NCBI RefSeq assembly: GCF_029873635.1
Contig: NC_080419.1
Span: 72,962,597 to 73,026,596, forward strand
From: Malania oleifera
Taxonomy: Eukaryota > Streptophyta > Magnoliopsida > Santalales > Ximeniaceae
Length of the DNA: 64,000 nt
Direction: 5' to 3'
This document shows, piece by piece, positions 24,826 to 64,000 of the stretch (position 1 is its first letter; each line of letters starts with the position of its first letter). The notes beneath the pieces are model-generated. The model worked only from the letters and a program-made list of their open reading frames with translations. It was not told the origin of the DNA and ran no database searches. The position numbers and the translations under genes were made by a program.

Positions 24826-25501
24826 TCTCATTACCAATTATTTGGCTTGATCGCACAAGATTCTTTGCGATATAAAGGTTAATTCTTAGTATTTCCATTT
24901 CACCTGACTTTATTTAAGTCTCTCTCCTCTTCTATCCTTTCATGGTTTGTCTCCCTTCTACTTCTATTCATGATCACCTAAACGCAGGTTAGGGAACCTA
25001 TGGAAGCATTTTTTTTATTCCCTCCTCCAAGGGAAAGAGATATCCCTTCACCATGGACTACTTTTCTAAAGACGACATTGGTACATACGATCCAAGAATT
25101 ATCTTCATTTGATGGAGCTTCAATTCAGTCTGATTATGAAGCGAAAATAGAATCCCTCCTCATCAAGGTTGTTGTTATGGTTGAGGTTATGTTCACTAAA
25201 TTTTCTTTCATTAGTATTTGGATTGCCAAATTGGTGGCATTCCTCTAGAAAACTGCCAGTGTATGACCGGATGACAATGCTTATGCAGTAATATTTTGTT
25301 GGACTAAAGCTTAGGACATATAGGATGGCAAGGAATTAAAAGACAAAAGGAACTCTTCAATTCTCATGCCTAGTCGGAGATAATATGATGTTATTTACTT
25401 AAAGAAAAGGAAATAAATAAATAAATGAAGTTATGAAAAAAAATATTATGTTACTTAGTAGAATAGACCAAAAAAAAAAAAATCTAGAGTATATGTTTAC
25501 C

Positions 25502-25543
<42 letters not shown>

Positions 25544-25800
25544 AATTATAAAAGTTTTTCTTAATTTTTTATAATGTGACTGGTGATTTGCCTAGTAAAT
25601 TACCAAATGTGCGTCAATGAGTCAATTGTAATGTTCTCATTCCTCTAGTTTGATGCCACTTATGTGAATCCGAAGGACTTGCTCTGATAGGAGTTGTGGT
25701 CATAAAAATAAATAAATAAATAAAATAATATTATAATAAAATTAATAAAAGTATATTTAAATATATTTCCTAATGAGGAATTGTTAGAAAAGTGATTTTT

Positions 25801-25842
<42 letters not shown>

Positions 25843-26747
25843 CATTTTTTTCACAATTATTAGGAAAAAAAATATTTTTATTATATATATATTGTAATAT
25901 TATTGTGATTTGGTACATCTTAAAGAAATGAACTTTTATGAACTACATATATTCTAAGACAACTTTATATTTTTTTTTTCGACCAATTATAAACTCTCAA
26001 TTTTAGATACATGGTACTTGTAAATGTCATTTTTTTTTTTTTCCTTTTCTTCAAGTAAATAAGATCAGTCCAAATTCAAATTTTTATTTTTTTTTACTTT
26101 TCAGCATGATTTTTTTTATTTTACAAAATGTATGAATTTAAATACATAAAAATACAAAAAGATGCATTTTTATCCTGAACAAGAAAGAAAATTAGAACTT
26201 AACTTGGAGAAAAATAATTGACTAGGATTTGCTTATTTGTCTACTTAAAAATTGTTAATATTTAATTGAATTAGTCTATAAATAATGGTGTAAACCCAAT
26301 CTACCTAATAATATCTCGTCTAATTATTCTATTCTAAGAATAACCGTAAAAGGAAGGATGGCGAAGCCTTCTTACTTGAGGCATCCTCCCCTACTGGTTT
26401 ATGCCAACGAATTCCAATCAATTCCTTCTCTATTTGAATTTAGAAGAAAAGGAAAGAAAAACAAAATAAATTTTTTTATTTTTCATCATATTTTCTGTTC
26501 ATATGAAACACTATTGAAAAAATAAAAATCTATTTAAGTATAATTAAGATAAACCAAAATTTTATGATGTGAAAATAAAAATTTTATTCATTAATTTATA
26601 CATATAATCTCTAATACGTATATATATGCACACACACAATTTCTTTCTCACAATCTTTGCTAAACAAACGAGAAAACATTGGCCAGTTTAGTTATGAAAA
26701 ACATTTTTCATTTTGCATGTTTTAGTTTTCCAAAGATGTATAAATAA

Positions 26748-26779
<32 letters not shown>

Positions 26780-27808
26780 TTATTAAAATGTATATTAGTA
26801 AAGTAAAAATAAAGAGTTTGTTTAATTGTATATTTTTTTATTTCTAAACTTTAAAATAATTACAAAAAAATAACTAATTTTTTTAATTTTTCAAATATCA
26901 TATACGGTGGTGTTTATCATCATTAAGTTTGAAGCTTAAATTTGAATGTGAAAATTAATTTTTTTTTACACAATGCACATAAATCAAAGTTCAAGGTCTA
27001 CAAATGCTCTCATACGCAAAGAAAGAATGATAAATTTAAAAAGACATAATAAAAGGATGTTTTTAAATTTTCTACATAAATTTAAAAAATTAAAAATCAA
27101 GCTGTATATTTGTAATCATTTAACAAAAATTAAAAAATTAAAAATAAAAAACAAAACTATTTTAACAAGCAAATAATGACAAAGGCCTTTATGTTGCTCG
27201 TTTAGTTTATACATATATTTTGAAACTAACAAAATTAACTAATTTTTTGTATAATTCTTTAAAATATATAATAAAAAATAAAAAATATTATTTTCCAGAA
27301 CTATTCTGAGTCCTAATATTTTGCTTTGAAAGTTCCTAGCAAGACCACGAGTACATGAAACTTCCACTAAGCAGTCGAACATATTCATGAATCAGTTAAT
27401 ACCAGAACGTTCAAATGGATTCTTAGCAGGCCAAGAAAAACATTCCTGCTATCTGCCAAAAAGCTAAACTTGATTTCATACTTCCATTGAATAGCTAAAG
27501 TTTAGGTAGCATTAAATAAAAGGTGCAAATGTATACTGGCGGAACTAAAGAACAAAAAGAATATAAGAATTGTCACAAAAAGAATACAAGAATGTCCGGA
27601 ATGGCCGAGACCAAGGCCAAAAGTTATAAAAACTAGTGGGGGACCTTCCCAATAAAATACCCTTTTACCGTCAATAAAATACTATTTAACCATCAGTCAT
27701 ATGATCGCCCAAAATTCAACTCATGGAAGATGACGGATCATCCAAAAATTAGTATGCTCATTGAATGAGTTTTTCCCAACAGTGGTTTTTGCAGAGGATC
27801 AATTCTGC
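24826..27808. other. Intergenic DNA between the CACTA element and TrpRS
   Basis: Strongly AT-rich with TA tracts (25506-25540, 25804-25832, 26750-26769) and many A/T runs. TCT at 24826-24828 is the right target duplication of the CACTA element. A short frame at 25000-25248 (PPPRERDIPSPW near its start) and a frame from about 26358 (MAKPSYLRHPP) have no family I recognise; either could be a decayed exon. The last few hundred bases should hold the TrpRS 3' UTR. Confidence 0.4.
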
Positions 27809-56865
<29,057 letters not shown>

Positions 56866-57060
56866 CTGTCAGCGACAATTCAATTTGTTGTAAAATTTCA
56901 TTGTAAAGGAACAAGCAAGGACTGCCACAAAAGCTTCGCAATTTTACACTTCAAAAAAATTCCGCCCATAATTTTTCTATATTGACAAGAGATATATTTT
57001 TCTACAAGAAAAGTACGTGAAGCTAGTTATCACAATCCCACTCCCCCATACAATAGCGGC
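56866..57060. other. Start of the upstream TrpRS intron
   Basis: Sequence upstream (minus strand) of the first exon seen in the window. No exon for the HIGH-like motif or the transit peptide was found from here to 64000, so this intron must be at least 7.1 kb long if the gene is intact. Confidence 0.5.
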
Positions 57061-59690
57061 TGTAGATAGTCATTTTTACCCAATAAGACAAAGATCTAGC
57101 TGAACATATGAAAAATTAAGGCAAAAATGCAAAGATGAAGGAAAACAGCATAAGGCAGTCGACTGGCCACTTTCGGCGCGGTCAACCGGCCCCCTTACCC
57201 ACTATTATTATTATTAGCCGCCCCCAATAGCCAACCAACCAGGCCCTAGCAAAGTTGAATTTTGTGTTGCCCCCTTATGATTGGCTAGGGAATTTGGGCA
57301 TGCCAGGTGTCCCAATGGTGTCATATGTCTAGCAACTACATTGGCAATTGGTAGTTGGTAGTTAATGGGAGTTAATTTTGAATTTGAGTTTTCAAAATTC
57401 AAATTTGAATAAGTCTTTGCCTTCATTTCGTTGGAGGTTTATAAAAGGACCATTTAGGCAAGAGAAAAGAGCACGTCCAAGTAGGGGCAAGGAGAGGTTT
57501 TCTAAGAGTTTTAAAGGGATCAAATTGGGTATTTGATTGAAAGAAAAGAAAGAGACAACTACATCTCATCATTTGTTTTGGAGGCAATTGCGTTTGATTT
57601 CAAAAGAGAGGATCCTCCACTTGATTACAGCAGTAATTTTTCTTTAACAAGGTCAATGTCTAACCCTTCTCTTCATTAGATTTAATAAGTTTTGTATGTG
57701 AGGTGTATGAACGTTTATGAATGTTCATGTTCAAATGCTTCATGTTTTTGTCATTATTTCATGTCAATATTGCATGTTAGTGTAGTTAGAATGCTTTTAC
57801 TTTTTCCACGAGAACATGCATGTTTCAAAACCAAAAAATGCATGTTTTGCTTGAATTTGGGTTGCAGGCGGTCGACCCGTTCATTCATGCGGTCATCCGC
57901 CCGTCATATATTTGAAATAGTCGTTGCGACTCCAAGCAATCGACCACCCCCTACAAATGATGGACCGCCAAATCCCAAGAGCGCATATTTTTGCACTTAT
58001 TCATGTTTTTCTCTAGAATTTTTAGTGTTTTTAAGTCTTTACACTCATTAGAGTGTAGTTGGTCGAGTTTAAGTGCTGTTTTGATAGAAGTTTCTCTGGT
58101 TTTTCCATAAAAATCAAGTCTCTCATTTCAAAGATGAATTCACACAAGTTTTCTCAAAGTTTTCAAGTTTTTTGCAAAGTTTTAAACTTTCTTGAAATCA
58201 TACACCCATGATGTCACTTTTGGATGCTCTCCAAGTCTTTTAAACATAGATTTCAAGACCAATTTGTGGTTCTCCCACCAAAAATCCATACTTTTCCAAG
58301 TTTGAACAATGAAAAAAACCATTTTTTAAAGCAATCACCCAAGACGTGGCTTGAGGGTGGAAAAAAGGATTTTTCTTAATGTTTTAACATGATTTTAGTC
58401 TTTGTTCTACAAAGTTTCCATTGAAAAAATCAGTTTTCTAATCAAGAACAAATGATTTTTCAACAAGACTTCAAGTGTTTCAAGTGTTTCTCAAAAGATC
58501 GCTAAAAATTTTTCTAAAACTTTTTTTTGTTTTTGGAAAATGTTTTGGAACTACAAGTTGCTTGATTCCTCCAATAGGCAATCTACCTTTGTAGATTCAG
58601 CCACAACTAAAAAAACCCAAAGTGTTTTCTTTGTTTTTCCTCTTTCTCCTTTGTTTTTTGTGTTATTTGAGGAATTTGATAAGGCATCCAAGTAGTGAAA
58701 TTCCCATGGGGGTATCTGCCTCTGTACAAATTCTATGAAGGTCTTTTCAAATGGGGTACAGGGTAAAAAGTTCGAGTTTCAACAAATAAACAAAGTAGAA
58801 AACAGCCGGAAGCGGTCAACCGCCCTCTGCAAGCAGTCAACCACCTAATCCTACAAGCATACTTTTGGGCTGTCTTTCAACCTTTTCCTCATATTTTTTA
58901 CTTTTACAGTGGGACACACATACTCACATAAGGTAAGTGCTGCAACCATTCTTGGAATGAGTGCTTTAGGATGCTAGACCTTTTAAATCTCAAATTAGAA
59001 AAATTGAAAGTCTACCTTCTCTATTCACAATAGTATTCCCAAACTGGATCTTTTTCTAAGAAAGTTTTCCATCATTTTACCTTTTCAAAAACTAAAATAA
59101 AGTGGCAACTTTGTTATGAATAAAATGGGCAAGTAAAGGAAACAAAGGTTGGTTCATTTTACTTCACTTTTCTTAAGTCACCAAATGTTGGAAATGGGTC
59201 ATCTAAACCTAATGTTGACAGTGGCCAATAACAACCTTCATAAAATAAATAAATACAATAACCTAGAGTTCAGCCCTATTGGCTGGGTTAATTTAACAAA
59301 AAATCAAAATAAAGCACAAAAGGTAGAGGTGCATAAAGCACCATGGATCAAGAACCACAAAATCATGTATATGATTCAATCATGCCTTCGATTGTTGTTT
59401 GTAACATGCAACTTAATTCTGACATCCGTCTTGCATGTGAACTCAAGACCAAATCCCAAATAAGTTCAAAATCTTGTTCAATCGACAAGCCCAAGATTGT
59501 TGTCTACCATGGTTATGGTGGAGCACAACTAAGACCAAGGGTGGATACAAGGGATAGAAAAGCCAAACGTTAGAAGCATCTGTGCAAATTGTATAGAAAA
59601 TATTCTCAAAAAATGTACGAACCATTAACCACATATATTCTTGTGTAAATGAACTTGCCATTAATCTATAAGCTAGATCTAAAAGGGTGT
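57061..59690. repeat. Probable LTR-retroelement remnant, family unknown
   Basis: The left part (about 57120-57970) and the right part (about 58805-58850) share GGTCGAC/GGTCAACCG-type motifs (GTCAACCGGCC, GCGGTCGACCCG, GCGGTCAACCGCCC), and the block carries a long stretch of AAGTTTTC-rich non-coding DNA (58080-58560). It looks like LTR or leader sequence of an element, but no paired LTR, primer site or coding domain could be fixed. Confidence 0.3.
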
Positions 59691-59698
59691 GACCAAGA

Positions 59699-60489
59699 TC
59701 TTAAATTTCAATTTCGGCTCAAATTTCGAAGTTCCAAAAGTATGAAAATTTCAACAAAAATTTCGATTTTGATGTCAATTTTGATTTCAATTTGAAAAAA
59801 TAATGGAAATCAGTAGTAAAGCATGCAATTCTTTGTGAAACTTTAGAAATGGTTAACATACATAATAATGCAAGTTTTAGGACTAATATATTACAAGCTA
59901 AATACATCTATGTTGTGTACGAAGTGGAGAAGTTGTAATATAGTATGTGTACCATAAATATTTGTAAGATTATGTACATGAAACATATTCAGTTAATACA
60001 AATGAAATTCATAAATCATTTAAATATTTTTATTATACAAGTAATGATAATTTAGACATGAATACAACAACAACAACAACAAAACCAAGCCTTAGTCCCA
60101 CTAAGTGGGGTCGGCTATATGAATCATTTTCTACCAATAATTTAGACATGAATGGTTAAATAAAATATTGCGATATAAGTTTATATTTTCATATAATATC
60201 AATAGCACTTGTAATAATTTTTTGTTTCGATAAAAATAAATAAAATAAATTAAGAGAGAAATTTCACTTCCCTCCTAAATCCTTTATTCAAATTCCGAGG
60301 AAATTTCAGTGTATATTTAAAATTTCGACAAGTTTCGCTAAAATTTTGAGATTTTGATAAATTTTAGATGATTCATTGAGACTTCAACGGAAACTATGCA
60401 AATCGAAAATCTACTGCCATTTCAATTTCAAGGTTAACGGAAACCAAAAAATTTGACAGAAATTTCGACAATTTCATGGAAATTTAAAC
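59699..60489. repeat. Dispersed repeat, copy B
   Basis: Second copy of the repeat at 50906-51585, same orientation, with the same order of blocks. It is split at 60064-60136 by a short retroposon. Its right end abuts the LTR that starts at 60494. Confidence 0.7.
60064..60136 (-). mobile_element. 73-bp retroposon tail, (CAA)n, RTE-like, with 17-bp target duplication
   Basis: The insert is a (CAA)n tract followed by AGCCTTAGTCCCACTAAGTG and GGGTCGGCTATATGAATC. On the minus strand it therefore ends in (TTG)n. This short motif is widespread in plant genomes and I associate it with 3' tails of RTE-type LINEs; the family name is less sure than the insertion. The duplicated target ATAATTTAGACATGAAT occurs at 60047-60063 and 60137-60153, and copy A of the host repeat has the site empty. 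Confidence 0.7.
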
Positions 60490-61063
60490 AAAGTGACACC
60501 ATACACTGCTCGAAAGAGACATAATCAACATCACTCAATAAGTACAAGACAGCATCACCCGAGAGTAAACCCATGGGCCAACATGGGTGCACAACCCAAC
60601 CTCTAGGTCGAGAGTGACACACAACCTCATTCTTCAATGCGTCATCCATGGGACTCAATCCCATGTAAAATCCCAAGGCACTCCTCAAGGATGTCAAGAA
60701 CCCACCCCTCAAGCACCCCTTGAGGTGCTCACTTAGTGCCCCAAAGGACACTAAGGAGGTAGGAAGCTCAGTTGGGTGCTCCCCTTAGAGTCATATATTC
60801 CCATCACATCTCAAGCTAGCATGAGTAGCCATCTAGGGTCTAAAGAATCATTCATCATTGGCCTGAGGATGCCACCTTGACAAGTGTTCGGATCCACCAC
60901 AAAGCTATAGTGACATTCAAATTACATCCTATAAAATCTCCATAATATAATCAAAGTTTACCGAAGTTCCTTCCACAACCATCCAAAACGATCATTGTGC
61001 TCTTCCAAGGCTACACAAGCCATCTTGCAAACGTCACTGATACAAGAACGAAGGACTGTGACA

Positions 61064-63147
61064 TCTTCCCCCACTCCATCTTATCAACGTCCTCGCCAGG
61101 TAAAACACAAATCAATACTCTACACCCTTGGACCAACAAGGCCCCAAACTAATCTTATGCATAGCACACAATCTGATTACTATTTCAAAGATAGACATAA
61201 GCCCAATCTCATTAGAAGACCCCCATGGAAAACCTTCCCAAATACAAAATCATCTCCCAAGGAAGACCCGAATTGATATTCAGCTTCCTCAAAAAACAAT
61301 ATTGTGATATTCAATTCCTTAATGAAGCTACAACATCCAAGAACCTTGATTCAATTCATTTGCCAAAAACATACTTAACAAGCTTTGATGATAAAAACAC
61401 ATTCATCCCAAACATTTCTACCTCTCTAATCCTCGATAAGGATCCTTGTTTCATCATTATCACTCAAAAACTAAAAACTCCCAAGTACAAGACCAATCCT
61501 TTGGTCCACCCATACCAACACCTTCTTTATGTCGACAGCAAATCCTAAAGTTGACCAAGAATCAAGGAAACTTCATTTGCAAAATGTTGTGGATAGGGCT
61601 TCCAACCAAGTATAACAACAAGGCTTGATCCCACGTTAAACCCCATATAGGGTTTCCATCTTCAAATTCCTCAACACGTGCCCAATATTTCTATAAATCA
61701 CAATTCAAGAGTCAGATCAATCCTCCCAGACATCAACCATCCTCATACTAATACGTAACCCTTCAAGAATGCCTGCTTGAATTCAACACTCAAATCTAAA
61801 GGCTTGTGATTCAAAGTCCGCATTGACACCAACATTCATCATCAAATCAAACATCCATTTGATCTTTAGCATTCCCACCTCAAACCCAATCTGTCGTGGC
61901 TGACTTTCTCATTCCATTGCCATTGGCATTCCCAATCTCAAATTCAAGCTTTCTCGGCAACTAAAAGATCTACCCTCTAGCCAAGTTGCACTGGAAGCTA
62001 CCTGCAAAAAATCACAAAAAGCCCTCTAGCCAACACTACACACATGCCCCCTGGCAATCATGGCTCGAATGCCCTTTGGCAATCAAATCCCAACAAAGAA
62101 TAAAGCTAAGGCACTCAAGCCAATGGCACACAAGCAGTCAATCCGCGCGTTACAGTCACCAACTGCATTCCCATCAAAACTTGAACATAGGGATTACTTA
62201 GGGTTCCAATTCCAACAAAATACTTTACGCAACATTCACAATTCGCTTTGAGTTCAAATAGGTTTCCTTCAACACTATGACCAACACAAAGCCGCACTCA
62301 TGTGGCTCCAAAATCAGTAGCACAAGGGTTTTCACCACCCTTTCCTTTCCTATAGATCCAAGAATCACACCTCTCTGTACAGAAAATGAACTTTCTAAGT
62401 TTAGTGAAAGACACCTTTCACAAAATTCCCACGATCATCCATTTCCATAAATTCTAGAATATCACTTATGATTGGAACAAGAACACCATAAAACTTATGC
62501 AAAAAGTCCAACCAAAATAGGAGAAATCCTATAAGGTGGTCTTAATCATCTTAGCTCCTACCAAAACTTTTACCCCACACCTAAGAATAGGGTAATCTCA
62601 AGCATCATCATTTCATCATAACAGGATATCAAAGGCCGACTTAAGCCAAACTACCCAACATGTAATACCATTGAAAAGAAGAGAGTAACCAAGACACACC
62701 TGAGGGTGGATTGGTATTTCTCCACTTAATGTCACATCTCCAGTACAACTAAAGAGTTGAAGCCAACACAATCAATCCGATTTCCACTCTCAAAGAGAGA
62801 CCCTCTATAATACTAACTACCATAAAGAAGAATCTCGAGGCCCAAAGTATCATTTTGGCCTTAATCTGCCCTATATATAAGAGAATAACGCTTATGTCGT
62901 GACAGATGACACCAAGTCCTGTCCAATCATACTCATCCTCATCCTCATCCATAGAAATGCTCAAGGATCTATTATCAAGTATCATGGCATACCAGCCCTC
63001 GACCCCAATTGAGATAATCACCAAGGAACCATGACTTGAACGGTAACAATGTTAAAACACATATTCCACAAGCACTAAGGTTACTCTTAGCTTTATCCTC
63101 ATGTAAGTGAACATGACACTAACCATCCAAGATGGAGCTAAGGACAA
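61064..63147. other. Interior of the gutted LTR element
   Basis: C/A-rich on the plus strand. Frames at 61225-61548 and 62749-63024 (minus) show no retroelement domain. The 17 bases at the left edge form the minus-strand polypurine tract. Confidence 0.4.
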
Positions 63148-63176
63148 TGGCGCCATACACTACTCAAGAGAGACAT

Positions 63177-63365
63177 CCCCCGGGCATTGGATCAAGTGGC
63201 AAGGGTGAGCTTGGGATGGGCCGCTTGCCGATATAAGTCCCAAGTTCAATCCCTGCTATCCACAATCAAAATCTGATTTACTCCTGTGTTGGTTGTGGGG
63301 TCGGCAAACGTGGGCGTGGGATTAGTCTAGATTAGGGCGTGGCACCCGATGATCCTAGGACACCC
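63177..63365 (+). mobile_element. tRNA-derived SINE inside an LTR
   Basis: Plus strand: an A-box-like GGATCAAGTGGCAAGG (about 63189-63204), a B box AAGTTCAATCCC (about 63242-63253), and GGGCGTGGGATTAGTC-like sequence (GTGGGCGTGGGATTAGTCT) shared with the minus strand of the SINE at 23717-23923 (GGGGCGTGGGATTAGTCAC). It interrupts the right LTR; the left LTR has no such insertion. GACAT flanks it at 63172-63176 and 63366-63370. No poly-A tail is left. Confidence 0.75.
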
Positions 63366-63867
63366 GACATAATCAAAACAAAAATGTGAATCCAAGGGCC
63401 AACATAGGTGCACATCCCAACCTCCAAGTCAAGAATGATGTGCAACCTCATTCTCCAATGGATCAACCATAGGGCTCCCAATCTCATGCAGAAACCAAGA
63501 TGCCCCAAAAAAGTGTCAAGAGCCTGCCCCCAAGCACTCCTCAAGATGCTCACTTAGTGTCAGTTACTAGGGCGGTAAGTTGCCTAATGTTTTCCCTAGA
63601 GTCATAATCTTTTCGCCACATTTATGCATTAGCACGAGTAACAATCTAGATTCAGAAGAATTATATATCACTAGCTTAAGAATGCCACTTTGACAACTAT
63701 CCAATTCCACCACAACATCATATTGAGATTCAAAATACTTCCATAATCAAATCCAAGTTTATCATAATTCCTTCTACAACCCACCAGAGACAATCACCAT
63801 GCCCGTCCAAGGTTGCCATCTAGTTGCTTGTATGTATCACAGATACAAAAGCATAAGACCAATGACG

Positions 63868-64000
63868 ATCGCCCAATAGAAGGTTTTGCTAAGTGCTAAT
63901 TGCTAACTAAGGTGCGAACACAATTTGAAACAAATATGACCTCAATATAAGGTGGAATCATCATGAGATTTCCAATGAAGCAATGAAGGGTATATCTTTA
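63868..64000. other. Right edge, unassigned
   Basis: No coding or repeat signal recognised in the last 133 bases. Confidence 0.4.

Larger units (their letters stand above)
60494..63867 (-). mobile_element. LTR retrotransposon with non-coding interior (minus strand)
   Basis: Two divergent direct repeats, 60494-61063 and 63148-63867, share CCATACACTGCTCGA/CCATACACTACTCAA, GGGCCAACATGGGTGCAC, CAACCTCATTCTTCAATG, GAGGTGCTCACTTAGTG and the ACTGATACAAGA end. Read on the minus strand, a purine tract GATGGAGTGGGGGAAGA lies just before TGTCACAG at 61063, so the left repeat is the 3' LTR and the right repeat the 5' LTR. LTR ends are TG...CA on the left copy. No primer-binding site is clear. The 2.1-kb interior has no Gag or Pol that I can recognise. 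No target duplication was found. It is an old non-autonomous or gutted element. Confidence 0.65.

Noticed and set aside
26358-26520. Frame starting MAKPSYLRHPP, considered as a gene or organelle-derived piece
   Set aside because: No known protein or organelle gene could be recognised and composition turns to A/T runs at once. It is left as unassigned.
57000-64000. Search for the TrpRS HIGH-like and transit-peptide exons
   Set aside because: No minus-strand match to a GVQPTG-HLGN-type segment was seen; the exons are taken to be outside the window.

Overview
The window is nuclear DNA of a flowering plant. Its two host genes are split by GT-AG introns and match plant families, the DNA is AT-rich with many TA, CT and CA microsatellites, and most of it is plant-type transposable elements (CACTA, Ty1-copia, Ty3-gypsy chromovirus, L1-type LINE, tRNA-derived SINE, MITE). 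I cannot name the species. Very long, transposon-filled introns fit a large woody eudicot or magnoliid genome, but that is inference.

Layout. 477-6574 (minus): a complete seven-exon amino acid permease gene of the AAP family, 485 aa. 6575-10985: its promoter side, a local duplication and LINE 3' ends. 10986-24825: one 13.8-kb CACTA-type transposon with matching TCT target-site duplications and subterminal arrays of a TTAGTGACGGTTT-like motif. Inside it are pieces of two captured host genes: an XS-domain protein of the FDM/IDN2 family (an RNA-directed DNA methylation factor) and a DUF3444 J-protein. It also holds a solo copia LTR with a perfect 5-bp target duplication, a gypsy LTR piece, a copia 3' end whose LTR carries a threefold internal duplication, two tandem arrays (about 162 bp and about 180 bp units) and a SINE. 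24826-27800: AT-rich intergenic DNA with no recognised gene.

27809 to beyond the right edge (minus): the 3' eleven exons of an organellar tryptophanyl-tRNA synthetase (OVA4 type). Every exon is intact and in phase, yet the gene covers more than 29 kb because two introns of 11.0 and 13.8 kb are packed with transposons. The 11.0-kb intron holds an old plus-strand copia into which a minus-strand Tnt1/Tork-like copia has inserted. The 13.8-kb intron holds an L1 LINE remnant, a fold-back MITE, two related gypsy chromoviruses in opposite orientation, a copia RNase H remnant and a dispersed repeat. The first exons (transit peptide, HIGH-like motif) are not found up to position 64000. The 56866-64000 stretch, presumably the next intron, holds more repeats, including an LTR element with non-coding interior and a SINE inside one LTR.

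The two host genes are independent housekeeping or transport genes; nothing suggests they work together. The most notable object is the CACTA element carrying an RdDM-factor fragment beside a J-protein fragment.
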